Positions 25,199-33,716 are shown, counted from the first letter of the stretch. The stretch: 64,000 nt of DNA from Haliscomenobacter hydrossis DSM 1100 (GCF_000212735.1 NC_015510.1:1736001-1800000); one strand, 5' to 3'. Notes: generated by a model from the sequence alone, not told the origin. Numbers and translations: made by a program.

Positions 25199-25610
25199 GT
25201 ATTTGGTTATTGGCGGATATGCAGTAGCGTATCATGGTTACCCACGTTATACCAAAGACATCGATTTTTGGATTTGGGCTGATCCAGATAATGCAGATCG
25301 TTTAATCAAAACTATTCAAGATTTTGGGCTTGGGGTTCTGGGCTTACAAAAAGAAGATTTAATCAACCCAGACAATGTGATTCAACTTGGATATGAACCA
25401 AATCGGATAGATTTGATCGTGGCATTAGAAGGTCTGGATTTCGAATCATGCTTTTCACGGCGTGAAGATGTAGAGTTTGAAGACCTTAATGTTCACTTTA
25501 TTGGCTTTGATGATTTAATTCAAAATAAACTTTCTACAGGTAGGATGAAAGATAAAGTGGATGCAAAGACACTTGAAAAGAAGGCTAAAAAAAGCAAGCC
25601 AAAGAAATAG
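25140..25610 (+). CDS. AbiEii/MenA-like nucleotidyltransferase
   Basis: A 156-residue protein starting MVLDKDFREFIRLLNENGV. The nucleotidyltransferase signature is clear: VIGGYAVAYHGYPRYTKDID gives the GG motif (Gly25-Gly26) and the metal-binding Asp40 and Asp42, with a third acidic residue in NRIDLIVAL. Members of this group act as toxins that add nucleotides to tRNA or protein, or as immunity factors; which applies here is not known. The C-terminus is strongly basic (KKAKKSKPKK), suited to nucleic acid binding. An open extension to 25098 overlaps more of the upstream gene and is less likely. Confidence 0.82.
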   Translation: MVLDKDFREFIRLLNENGVRYLVIGGYAVAYHGYPRYTKDIDFWIWADPDNADRLIKTIQDFGLGVLGLQKEDLINPDNVIQLGYEPNRIDLIVALEGLDFESCFSRREDVEFEDLNVHFIGFDDLIQNKLSTGRMKDKVDAKTLEKKAKKSKPKK

Positions 25611-25687
25611 TTATCGATTTAGTCTTGTGTTGCATGAACATGTGCGACTGTTTTCGGGGTACTCAGTGGTGTTAGGGAGAGAGACAA

Positions 25688-27553
25688 CTAAACATTAGTT
25701 GCTGTCCTTGCAAGACGGAAGCCAACATTAAAATGATCTTTCTCTGGCCGCCTATCAGGGCGAAATGACGCTCGAACCCGATCCGCACTGACATCCCATG
25801 ATCCACCTCGATATACATGAAATAAGCCCTCATCTGGTCCTTTCGGATTGATTTGAACCTCCTGAGAATACTCCCCATACCAATCCCAGCACCACTCCCA
25901 AACATTGCCGCTCATATCATATAAATTCAATTTATTAGGGGGCTTGAGAAGCCCAACCTCAACAGTCTCCCCTCTATTGGAACCTACTACGGAATATTCT
26001 TTTTGAGATGACTTTGACCCATCAAAATTGATTTCATGTGGATCAGCTATTGATTTACCGTTTCCAAATCGAACTCTTCTCCCTTTTTCTCGAGCTGCAT
26101 ATTCCCACTCTGCTTCAGTAGGCAGACGATAGCCGTTTTTTGTCCAGTCTACAGTTATGGTTATGGAGTCTGAATGTATAACATAAACTTTGTCTAAATT
26201 CTCTAAATCACTCCTCCAGTTGCAATATTGAATTGCATCATACCAACTCACGTTGGCTACTGGACGTCGCCCCCCTCCTTTTCCCCAATCATCTGGTAAT
26301 TTTCGACTAAAAAACGTACAAAAAACATCATACTCTTCATACCTGAGTTGAAACTTTGCAAGCAGAAAATCACTTACAGTTACCGTATGAACCGTCTCAT
26401 TACTGTATTTGTTATCGCCCAACACATCTCCCATCTCAAAAGTCCCGCCTTCCACTAGCACCATGTGTTCGGGGATAATGAGTCCGGGTCGAACGGGAGA
26501 TGGTTTGACATATGGTGACTCGACTATACTTGCCACTTTTTGTAATTTTTCCACCAGTTGCTGTGCTTCTTCCAAATAAGGGCTATAGGGGTTTTCATGT
26601 ATATATAACAACAATGCTGATTCCCTGCTTCTAGACACTTTGTCCCAAATCTCTTTTTCTTCTACTAGACTCAGTTTTTCCAGCGCTAGTTTGCCATAAT
26701 CCCCTTTTGAATATTTGTTGTAAAAGGCTGAATAAGCCTTGCGGGTATTGGCTGCTAGTGCCGCCGCCCATTCTAACTCCTCATCCTCCCGAAAATAAAA
26801 CACCATTTGCCCTCCCTGATGCCCTACAACCTGCAGAGGTGACCCCATTGGTGTTTGCTGCGCGTTCGCCGCTACCTTTTCCAATACCAAATCACAAATC
26901 CGCATAACTCCGGGCGGCTGATCAGCTTTGCGCAGAACATCCAGCAAGGCAGCAGCAAAAGGGCTATGCTGGCCGGGCTGCCCATCGCTCACAATTTCCT
27001 TTTTACCCGAAGTGAGACCCCAACGACTCGGTTCAGTATCACGACGATCTCCGTTAAATTTCTCCTTACTCGTGTCGATGAACAAAGAACCTGAGAAGCA
27101 GGAATCTGCAATCAAAAAAGTATGGAAACTTTTGATTCGTGCGAGGTAACTTTTGATGTGGTCATTGGATAAATAATCAGGCCAGTCCTCATCACTAATG
27201 CCAGCTTCGACCGGAACCCAAAATCCGCCTCGCCGTTCGTGGTGGCGGCCATGACCACTGAAATAAACGATGAGATTGTCCTGATCGGAGACCATATCAA
27301 TCAGCCGGTCGAAAGCGCGGTCAATCCGTCTTTTAGTCGCTTCGGTATCTTTGATGAAAGTGATGTTATCCTTTTCAAAGTTATAGCGACTAGTCATCAC
27401 TTCTATAAAAGCTTCTACATCTAAAACAGCATTGCTCAGCTTGGTGCAATTTTGATACTCATTGATGGCGATAGCCAGCAGGTGGTTTTTGCCTCGGGGA
27501 GTAGAGGCATTGCTATTATGAGGGTCTTTGCGGACGAGATCACGATCGGCCAT
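25688..27553 (-). CDS. Caspase-family peptidase fused to a formylglycine-enzyme-like (CLec) domain
   Basis: A 621-residue fusion. Residues about 22-250 are a C14 caspase-like domain with the dyad His101 (YFSGHGRH) and Cys152 (IADSCFSGS). Residues about 260-345 form a helical, TPR-like linker. Residues about 363-617 are an FGE-sulfatase domain: MVLVEGGTFEMGD, YRLPTEAEWEYA, NVWEWCWDWYG and, at the very end, YRGGSW with RVRASFR and GFRLAR. There is no signal peptide, so it is cytoplasmic. Caspase/FGE fusions of this kind are known as targets of diversity-generating retroelements, whose variable region falls on the C-terminal segment. No reverse transcriptase or template repeat is visible here. 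A cell-death or defence role is inference. Confidence 0.88.
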   Translation of the reverse strand: MADRDLVRKDPHNSNASTPRGKNHLLAIAINEYQNCTKLSNAVLDVEAFIEVMTSRYNFEKDNITFIKDTEATKRRIDRAFDRLIDMVSDQDNLIVYFSGHGRHHERRGGFWVPVEAGISDEDWPDYLSNDHIKSYLARIKSFHTFLIADSCFSGSLFIDTSKEKFNGDRRDTEPSRWGLTSGKKEIVSDGQPGQHSPFAAALLDVLRKADQPPGVMRICDLVLEKVAANAQQTPMGSPLQVVGHQGGQMVFYFREDEELEWAAALAANTRKAYSAFYNKYSKGDYGKLALEKLSLVEEKEIWDKVSRSRESALLLYIHENPYSPYLEEAQQLVEKLQKVASIVESPYVKPSPVRPGLIIPEHMVLVEGGTFEMGDVLGDNKYSNETVHTVTVSDFLLAKFQLRYEEYDVFCTFFSRKLPDDWGKGGGRRPVANVSWYDAIQYCNWRSDLENLDKVYVIHSDSITITVDWTKNGYRLPTEAEWEYAAREKGRRVRFGNGKSIADPHEINFDGSKSSQKEYSVVGSNRGETVEVGLLKPPNKLNLYDMSGNVWEWCWDWYGEYSQEVQINPKGPDEGLFHVYRGGSWDVSADRVRASFRPDRRPEKDHFNVGFRLARTATNV

Positions 27554-27690
27554 GAGTTATGGTATGGGTTGTTTGAAAGTGAAGATAGAAAAAATATTTT
27601 AACATGAAACGAGGTATATAGAGAAAATGACAATCTAATGCAAGGTCCATAACCCCCATTCGTCATTCCCCATTCGTACCTCGTAATTCC

Positions 27691-28866
27691 CTACCCAACC
27701 GGATACCTAAACGTCGAACTCAACTTCACCCTTTTCCCCGTTCTCGCAGCCTTTCGTGCCGCCTCAATCACCTCCAGCACGTGCAGCGCGTGTTCCGCCT
27801 GGATGCGTGGCTCGCCAGTGGCTCCGGCCATGTACTCGGCAATCACCGTAGCACCCATTTGCCAGACGTAAGCACCGGGATCGGGCACATGACGAACCGT
27901 TTTTTCATTTTCCAGTGTAGCCATATCTACCCCAAAAGGCGCCCAATCGTAACCGATCAGGTTCATGTTGCCGCCGCTGCCCCAGATGGAGATGGTCGGT
28001 TTTTCCTGGCCCTTGCCCTCGTGACCATAGGGGTCAAAATAATTGAACCCACATTGTACACTGGAAATGATGCCTTTGCCGTGGTCCATCAGTACGATGG
28101 CATTGTCTTCGGCTTCTACTGCGATGTCGCCTTTGTCGTCGGTTTTGCGCTGGGGTGTCACGATGCTGGTCATGGCCGTGATGTATTTGGCCGGGCCGAG
28201 CAAACCCGTGAGGGTAGCCAGATTGTACACTCCCAAATCGGGTAAACTCCCCCCTCCTTTTTCATAAAAAAATGCCGACCAGGTGGGTCCCAAATGCCCG
28301 TAATGGGCGTGGGCAGCCGCTACCCGCCCCAGTTTACCCGCCTTGATCTGCTCGGCCATAAAGGCAAACTGTGGACTGTTGACCACCGCCGGAGCACCCC
28401 AAATGCGCAGGCCTTTAGATTTGGCCAAATCAAAGAGGGCTTTGCCTTCGGCATAGGTATTCGCCATGGGTTTTTCGCTCCACACGTTGCGCCCCGCATT
28501 CAAAGCCAGTTTGTTGAGCCTGCCATGTTCTTGCATGTCGGTCAGGTTGAGCAAAAGGTCGAAGGGTTCGCCGGCCAGGAGTTGGTCGATGTGGGGATAC
28601 CAGTGTTTGATGCCGTATTGTTCTGCTGCCTTTTGGGCGCGTGCGGGGATGATGTCGCAGGTACTCACCAGTTCCACATGGGGCGACTTGGAGATGTGGG
28701 GCAAATACTGGGTAGATACACTGCCGCAACCGATGATGCTGACGCGTACCTTTTTGGCTGGTGAACTACGCCCTTGCAACAAACCCGGCGCAACAACCGT
28801 GGCCGCCCCCAATACCGCCGACTGTTCGATGAACTTGCGGCGGGAAAGTTTTTTTGTCTTGCTCAT
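27691..28866 (-). CDS. Gfo/Idh/MocA family oxidoreductase with Tat signal
   Basis: A 391-residue protein. The N-terminus has a twin-arginine signal (LSRRKFIEQSAVLGAATVVA), so it is exported folded with its cofactor. The Rossmann part begins VRVSIIGCGSVSTQYLPH, with NAGRNVWSEKPMANT as the family's EKP block (catalytic Lys), and a C-terminal alpha/beta domain from about residue 170. Family members oxidise or reduce sugars with NAD(P), and exported ones in Bacteroidota are tied to 3-keto sugar chemistry with DUF1080 proteins, two of which lie elsewhere in this window. It stands alone. Confidence 0.88.
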   Translation of the reverse strand: MSKTKKLSRRKFIEQSAVLGAATVVAPGLLQGRSSPAKKVRVSIIGCGSVSTQYLPHISKSPHVELVSTCDIIPARAQKAAEQYGIKHWYPHIDQLLAGEPFDLLLNLTDMQEHGRLNKLALNAGRNVWSEKPMANTYAEGKALFDLAKSKGLRIWGAPAVVNSPQFAFMAEQIKAGKLGRVAAAHAHYGHLGPTWSAFFYEKGGGSLPDLGVYNLATLTGLLGPAKYITAMTSIVTPQRKTDDKGDIAVEAEDNAIVLMDHGKGIISSVQCGFNYFDPYGHEGKGQEKPTISIWGSGGNMNLIGYDWAPFGVDMATLENEKTVRHVPDPGAYVWQMGATVIAEYMAGATGEPRIQAEHALHVLEVIEAARKAARTGKRVKLSSTFRYPVG

Positions 28867-28874
28867 GATGTGAG

Positions 28875-28990
28875 AGTTGAATGGTTGAAAAGTTTAGGGT
28901 TGAAGAGTTTAGGGGTCCATTCCTATAAGATTTGAGCTCCAATTTTCTGTTACCCAACTTTTCAACTCTTCAACCCTAAACTTTTCAACT
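28875..28990. repeat. Inverted repeat of GTTGAAAAGTTTAGG-type units
   Basis: A 14-base unit (twice seven) is repeated at 28875-28914 and inverted at 28953-28990, giving a long hairpin between divergent genes. It overlaps the likely promoter region of the oxidoreductase. Confidence 0.65.
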
Positions 28991-29023
28991 ATAAAGTTAC
29001 ACTGACAAAAGCAAAGCCAAAAA

Positions 29024-29052
29024 TTGAATTTCCCAAAAATCTCCTAATTTTA
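29024..29052 (+). promoter_or_regulatory. Probable promoter of the AI-2E-type transporter
   Basis: TTG (29024-29026) and TAATTTTA (29045-29052) are 18 bases apart. The transcript would start near 29059, which makes the ATG at 29057 unusable and favours 29090. Confidence 0.4.
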
Positions 29053-29089
29053 CCCCATGCCATTTAGGCACCACCAATTCCACCTAATT

Positions 29090-30205
29090 ATGACCGCTCA
29101 AACCTGGAGTCGTTACATCATCATAGGCCTGACAACCCTGGTCATTGGTTTTGTAGTCTACCATTTTAGCACCATCATCTCCTACGTAATTACAGCGTGG
29201 GTGCTCTCTTTGATTGGTCAGCCTATTTATAAGCGCATCCGTTTGATGAAAATCGGCAAACTGCGCCCAGGGCCGGGGGTGGCTTCTATTTTGACCCTTT
29301 TGTGCTTCTTTTTGATCTTCGGTGGGTTGGTCGCCATGTTTGTGCCTTCCATATTGAAACAAGCCAGCAACCTGGCCAATGTCGATTATCCAGCCATTGC
29401 CACCGCGCTGGAAGAACCTTACCATAAAGTCGGGCTTTGGCTGGCACAATACGGCATTAAGTTGCCGGAAGATACATTGGAACAGTTGCTCAAAAACGGC
29501 CTCAGGGGTTGGTTTGAACCGAGTAAAATTGGAACCTTCATCGCATCCGTGTTCGGCGCCATTGGCAGCATCATCGTCAATGTAGCATCTGTGGTTTTTA
29601 TCACCTTTTTCTTTTTGCAAGAGCGCAAATTGTTCATCAACTTTATACTCGCGCTGGTACCCGAAAAATACGAAGAGCCAACCCTCGAAACGATCAAAGA
29701 CACCGTTTCACTCTTGACCCGTTACTTTGGGGGCTTGATCATCCAGTTGTCCATATTTGGCGTGGCACTTTGGCTCTTGTTGACCATTTTGGGCATCAAA
29801 AACGCCCTATTGATTGCCTTATTTGGCGCTTTGATGAACGTCATTCCTTACATCGGCCCCATCATTGGAGCAGCATTTGGCATTTTTATCACCATCTCGT
29901 CCAACCTTGGTATTGATTTTTATGCGGAATTAGGCCCCATGTTGATCAAGGTTTTTGTCGTGTTTCAGGTGGTACAAATCATCGATAACAATTTTATACA
30001 ACCTTATATTTTTTCCAAAAGTGTCTTGGCACACCCTCTGGAAATTTTCATCATGATCCTGGTGGGCGCTCAAGTTGCTGGAATCCTGGGCATCATTTTA
30101 GCCATTCCTGTTTACACCATCATTCGGGTAATCGCTAAAGAATTTTTATACCAGTTCAAGATCGTTAAACAGTTGACGGGGAGGATGGAAGAGGAAGGAT
30201 ATTAA
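29090..30205 (+). CDS. AI-2E family transporter (PerM/TqsA type)
   Basis: A 371-residue membrane protein starting MTAQTWSRYIIIGLTTLVIG. It has about eight hydrophobic spans, with the characteristic long soluble loop between spans 3 and 4 (about residues 95-150) and the conserved block ALFGALMNVIPYIGPIIGA, followed by DNNFIQPYIFSKSVLAHPL. Family members export small molecules, including quorum-sensing furanones, or work as Na+/H+ antiporters; the cargo here is unknown. The start at 29090 fits the predicted promoter. It is monocistronic and ends at a perfect 30-base hairpin. Confidence 0.88.
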   Translation: MTAQTWSRYIIIGLTTLVIGFVVYHFSTIISYVITAWVLSLIGQPIYKRIRLMKIGKLRPGPGVASILTLLCFFLIFGGLVAMFVPSILKQASNLANVDYPAIATALEEPYHKVGLWLAQYGIKLPEDTLEQLLKNGLRGWFEPSKIGTFIASVFGAIGSIIVNVASVVFITFFFLQERKLFINFILALVPEKYEEPTLETIKDTVSLLTRYFGGLIIQLSIFGVALWLLLTILGIKNALLIALFGALMNVIPYIGPIIGAAFGIFITISSNLGIDFYAELGPMLIKVFVVFQVVQIIDNNFIQPYIFSKSVLAHPLEIFIMILVGAQVAGILGIILAIPVYTIIRVIAKEFLYQFKIVKQLTGRMEEEGY

Positions 30206-30207
30206 TA

Positions 30208-30281
30208 GGGTTCGAAGGTTCGGGAGTTCGTGGGTTCAGCGTTGTTACCTCGAACCCACGAACTCCCGAACCTTCGAACCC
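30208..30281 (+). repeat. Perfect 30-base-arm hairpin of the GGTTCGG family
   Basis: Arms 30208-30237 and 30252-30281 are exact complements with a 14-base loop, made of GGGTTCG-type heptamers. It lies 2 bases past the transporter stop and 16 bases before the SDR start. Confidence 0.85.
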
Positions 30282-30297
30282 CCAAACCCTACATAGG

Positions 30298-31065
30298 ATG
30301 CTTTTTTCTTTACACAACAAAAAGGCTGCCATCACCGGCGCAGGCAGCGGCATTGGCTTGGCGATTGCCCAGGTATTCGCGCAGCAGGGTGCTGAAGTCC
30401 ATATTTTGGATTTGAATGAAGCGACGGCTCAGGAAGCAGCCCAAAGCATTCAGCGCCAGGGTGGAAAAGCAAGTGCCTATGCCTGCGATGTGAGCAATCA
30501 GGCTCAGATGAAGGTGGTATTTCAACACATTGGCCCACTCGATATTTTGGTCAACAATGCGGGTATTGCCCACATTGGCACCGCCGAAAGCACTTCCGAG
30601 GCTGATTTCGACCGCGTGATGAACATCAACGTGAAGGGGGTATACAATTGTTTGCACGCCGCGATTCCCTTGATGAAAGAAAATGGCGGCGGGGTCATCC
30701 TCAATATGGCTTCGATTGCTGCCACCATCGGCATTCCCGATCGTTTTGCCTATTCCACGGCCAAAGGAGCGGTACTGACCATGACCCTGGCTACCGCCAA
30801 AGATTACCTCAAGCAAAACATCCGCTGCAATTGTATTTCGCCTGCCCGGGTACATACCCCTTTTGTGGATGGGTTTTTAGCCAAAAACTATCCCGGCCAG
30901 GAAGCCGAAATGTACGAAAAACTGGCCCAGACCCAACCCATTGGGCGCATGGCCGAACCCGTGGAAGTTGCCTACCTGGCCTTGTTCCTTTGCTCGGATG
31001 AAGCAGGGTTCATCACCGGTTGCGACTATCCCATCGACGGCGGCTTCACCCGCCTCAACAATTAG
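30298..31065 (+). CDS. SDR-family dehydrogenase, probably for a 2-keto-3-deoxy sugar acid
   Basis: A 255-residue classical short-chain dehydrogenase. The cofactor motif is AAITGAGSGIGLAIAQ and an Asp after the second strand (HILDLNEA) favours NAD(H). The catalytic Ser is in NMASIAATIG and the Tyr-Lys pair in YSTAKGA; the C-terminus has GCDYPIDGGFT. The FAH-family hydrolase downstream suggests the dehydrogenase and hydrolase steps of the non-phosphorylating L-fucose-type pathway (2-keto-3-deoxy-L-fuconate to pyruvate plus L-lactate). That substrate is inferred from context. A cluster of REP-like hairpins separates the two genes. Confidence 0.85.
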   Translation: MLFSLHNKKAAITGAGSGIGLAIAQVFAQQGAEVHILDLNEATAQEAAQSIQRQGGKASAYACDVSNQAQMKVVFQHIGPLDILVNNAGIAHIGTAESTSEADFDRVMNINVKGVYNCLHAAIPLMKENGGGVILNMASIAATIGIPDRFAYSTAKGAVLTMTLATAKDYLKQNIRCNCISPARVHTPFVDGFLAKNYPGQEAEMYEKLAQTQPIGRMAEPVEVAYLALFLCSDEAGFITGCDYPIDGGFTRLNN

Positions 31066-31069
31066 CCAC

Positions 31070-31213
31070 CCCACGATTTCAATCGTGGGAGGCCATATGG
31101 GTCTCAACCCACGAATTTATTCGTGGAAGCGGGAGGCCATAATCCACACCAACCCACGAATTTATTCGTGGGCTGGGAATAACAAGTTCACCCCATGACT
31201 TTAGTCGTGGGTG
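31070..31213. repeat. Cluster of four CCCACGA...TCGTGGG hairpins
   Basis: Four short palindromes at 31070-31089, 31108-31126, 31153-31172 and 31193-31210 share CCCACGA arms with loops of TTTATT, TTTCAA or TTTAG type. They fill the 163-base gap inside a two-gene unit. REP-like. Confidence 0.75.
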
Positions 31214-31228
31214 GAAAAAAAGAACAAC

Positions 31229-32083
31229 ATGAAATTAATCCGCTACGGCGCACCTGAAGCCGAAAAACCCGGAGTACAGCTCCCCGACGGACGTCGAATC
31301 GATGTTTCGGCTTTCACCAATGATTTTGATGAACGATTTTTTGCCAGTGGCAAAATCAAAGACCTGGCCGACTGGGTAGCTACAAATGCTGCCAATTGCC
31401 CAGTCATTGCCGATTCGGAACGTTTAGGCCCTAGCGTCGCTCGCCCCTCAAAAATCATCTGTATCGGCCTCAATTATGCCAAACACGCCGCCGAATCGGG
31501 TATGGCGGTTCCGGCAGAGCCCGTCGTGTTTTTCAAAGCTACTTCTGCCATCTGCGGCCCTTACGATAATTTGATCATCCCCAAAAATTCCCAAAAAACC
31601 GACTGGGAAGTGGAATTGGCGGTGGTCATTGGCAAAAAAGCCAGCTATGTAGAAGAAGCCGATGCCATGGACCATGTAGCGGGATATCTGTTGCACAACG
31701 ATTACTCCGAGCGCGAGTTTCAATTGGAGCGTTCCGGGCAGTGGGTTAAAGGCAAAAGTGCGGACACCTTTGCTCCACTCGGGCCGTATCTGGCCACCCC
31801 GGATGAATTGGGTGATCCGCACAACCTGCGATTGTGGCTATCCGTCAACGGCGAGATGTTGCAGGATTCCAATACCGATGATCTGGTGTTCAAAATCCCA
31901 CACCTGATTCATTACCTGAGCCAGTTTATGACGCTGCTGCCGGGTGATGTTATTTCAACGGGGACCCCATTTGGGGTAGGCTTGGGCTTCAATCCACCAC
32001 GCTACCTCAAACCTGGAGATGTCGTGGAATTGGGCATCGATGGATTGGGGACGCAAAAGCAGGTGGCGCAGGCCTGGGGGTAA
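31229..32083 (+). CDS. Fumarylacetoacetate-hydrolase family protein, probably a 2,4-diketo-3-deoxy sugar acid hydrolase
   Basis: A 284-residue hydrolase starting MKLIRYGAPEAEKPGVQL. The FAH core begins KIICIGLNYAKHAAESGM, with metal ligands expected in DWEVELAVVIG and HNDYSEREFQ and the family's GKSADTFAPLGPYL and GDVISTGTPFGVG blocks. Length and ends match the 2,4-diketo-3-deoxy-L-fuconate hydrolase branch, which splits its substrate to pyruvate and L-lactate. The upstream SDR would make that substrate. Other FAH members (such as acylpyruvases) cannot be excluded. The GTG at 31211 is an alternative start. Confidence 0.85.
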   Translation: MKLIRYGAPEAEKPGVQLPDGRRIDVSAFTNDFDERFFASGKIKDLADWVATNAANCPVIADSERLGPSVARPSKIICIGLNYAKHAAESGMAVPAEPVVFFKATSAICGPYDNLIIPKNSQKTDWEVELAVVIGKKASYVEEADAMDHVAGYLLHNDYSEREFQLERSGQWVKGKSADTFAPLGPYLATPDELGDPHNLRLWLSVNGEMLQDSNTDDLVFKIPHLIHYLSQFMTLLPGDVISTGTPFGVGLGFNPPRYLKPGDVVELGIDGLGTQKQVAQAWG

Positions 32084-32148
32084 ACCTGTTCCAATCGCGG
32101 TATTCGCACCCCGACTTCGTCGGACTGATAAACTTTATCCATAACTTT

Positions 32149-32302
32149 TTAGCACCCACCTGCGGAGGCACTAAAAAGAATAATTTCACCACAGATTCCA
32201 CAGATTCCACAGATTTACACCGATTTTTTTCAAAATAGCTCATAATCTGTGTAAATCTGTGGAATCTGTGGTGAAAAAATGTTTCGCCGCAGGCGGGTGC
32301 TA
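32149..32302. repeat. Nested palindrome with CCACAGATT tandem units
   Basis: Outer arms TAGCACCCACCTGCGG-type (32149-32165 and 32287-32302, near-exact) enclose inner arms of tandem 9-base units (about 32184-32220 and 32249-32276). It sits between two convergent genes and could act as a two-way terminator. Confidence 0.7.
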
Positions 32303-32324
32303 AATAGATACCTTTATTCCAACA

Positions 32325-32858
32325 TTATTTCTTCTGCAACTTCATTTCCAAAAAAGAGCTCCAGGTTTTGCCTTCGTCCGCAGAAAAATCCCCCGTCTCT
32401 ATCCAGGTTCCATCGATGAGGCGAACGGTGTAGCGGGTGATTCCTCGCGGATTTTTCATCGACCAGATGAAACTACCATCCTCCTTCATCTCCGTTTCCG
32501 CATCAACAGTGTAGCCATCCTTAAAGGTGCGCAGCATATACTTTTGGGTAAAAGGATCGTAACTCAGTGTGCCGACAGCATGGTGGCGAACTTCTCCATT
32601 TTGCCGCCCAATTCCTTCAATGAGCAATACACTGCCATCCAGCACGGAGGTGATTTTTTCGTATTGGTCTACTTCCTGGCGGTTGGGGCCAAATTGGTAA
32701 TAACCTTTGCCCGTCCATTCTCCCGGCTGGATGGGCAACACAGCGACTTTAGCAGCCACTTCTTTGGTTTTAGATGGAGGCATTTGGGCAAAAATTATAA
32801 TAGTATTCAAACAGCAAAAACAAAACAAAAGAGCAAAGCAAACATTACGCATGATCAT
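32325..32858 (-). CDS. Secreted DUF1579-like protein
   Basis: A protein of about 177 residues with a signal peptide (MIMRNVCFALLFCFCCLN, cut after FAQ). The mature part has IQPGEWTGKGYYQFG, TSVLDGSVLLIEGIG, GTLSYDPFTQKYMLRTF and a closing EGKTWSSFLEMKL. This is the lipocalin-like pattern of the DUF1579 type, with no known activity. Starts at 32858 and 32852 are equally possible. The longer frame to 32948 lacks a signal-like beginning. The next gene upstream, an AraC regulator, lies 91 bases away on the same strand. Confidence 0.65.
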   Translation of the reverse strand: MIMRNVCFALLFCFCCLNTIIIFAQMPPSKTKEVAAKVAVLPIQPGEWTGKGYYQFGPNRQEVDQYEKITSVLDGSVLLIEGIGRQNGEVRHHAVGTLSYDPFTQKYMLRTFKDGYTVDAETEMKEDGSFIWSMKNPRGITRYTVRLIDGTWIETGDFSADEGKTWSSFLEMKLQKK

Positions 32859-32948
32859 TGGATTTAGACAAGTGTTGAATTTGAGTACAAGATTAAATCC
32901 TCTGATGCTGCCAGGCTTGTAAAAATCCGTCGTTTTCCATTTCAACAC

Positions 32949-33716
32949 TTACCAATGGATGTTCCCGTGTTGAATCTTGCGCAAATACTGCTTCAGTTGA
33001 TCTGGTTTTTGGCGGGAGAAGGCTTGAAATTCGTGTAAAAAGTGGGCTTGATCGTAGTAGCCACTGTTGAATGAAATGTCTAAATGTTTGTGCTCAGAAA
33101 GCACCAACTGAGCCAGTGCAGCACGCATGCGCAAAACCCGCGCCAGTTCCTTCATGCTTAAGCCAACTTCCTTGCGAAAACGTTTTTGCAATTGTCGTTC
33201 GCTGACAAAGGCCTGCTGTACCAGGTCGGCAATTTTGCACTGCCCTTCTGATGCCAGAATTTCCTGTACCACTTTGGCTACTTCCTCATCTGGTGCTTTG
33301 CGTTTGAGTTGAAGCAGGTTATTTTCCAGTCCCTGAATATCCTCGAAATCTGCATTCAAGGCCTCCAAAAATGCACTAAAGTGGTCACCAGCAGGTGCAG
33401 GCAAAACCTGATCCCGCAGCGTATCAAGCGGCTGCTCAAAAAAACAGGAAAAAGTACCGGGTAGAAACCGAATCCCCCAATATACCGAACCAGGCAAAAG
33501 CGAAGTTTGAAACAAGCTGAGCCTTGGCCCAACCAGGCCGATAAACCGTACCTGAGTGTGGGCATTTTTATACAAAAACAAAGACACACAGCCGTCTGGT
33601 GGAGCCAGGTGCTCCGGAGAGCCATTCCAATCCAGGGGTACTACAAATTTCCAATGCCCGGCCAAATATTTGGACAGCGCTGTAGAGGGCAAAAATTCCT
33701 GATACGACAACTGCAT
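32949..33716 (-). CDS. AraC-family transcriptional regulator
   Basis: A 255-residue regulator. The N-terminal half (YQEFLPSTALSKYLAGHWKF) matches the DUF6597-type sensor domain common in Bacteroidota. The C-terminal half has the two helix-turn-helix units of AraC: QQAFVSERQLQKRFRKEVGL and DISFNSGYYDQAHFLHEF, with the conserved GYYDQAHF. It may control the secreted DUF1579-like gene downstream; no operator was identified. The inducer is unknown. Confidence 0.88.
   Translation of the reverse strand: MQLSYQEFLPSTALSKYLAGHWKFVVPLDWNGSPEHLAPPDGCVSLFLYKNAHTQVRFIGLVGPRLSLFQTSLLPGSVYWGIRFLPGTFSCFFEQPLDTLRDQVLPAPAGDHFSAFLEALNADFEDIQGLENNLLQLKRKAPDEEVAKVVQEILASEGQCKIADLVQQAFVSERQLQKRFRKEVGLSMKELARVLRMRAALAQLVLSEHKHLDISFNSGYYDQAHFLHEFQAFSRQKPDQLKQYLRKIQHGNIHW

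Noticed and set aside
25611..27553. A complete diversity-generating retroelement
   Set aside because: Only the target-like protein is visible. No reverse transcriptase, accessory protein or template repeat occurs on either side within the window.
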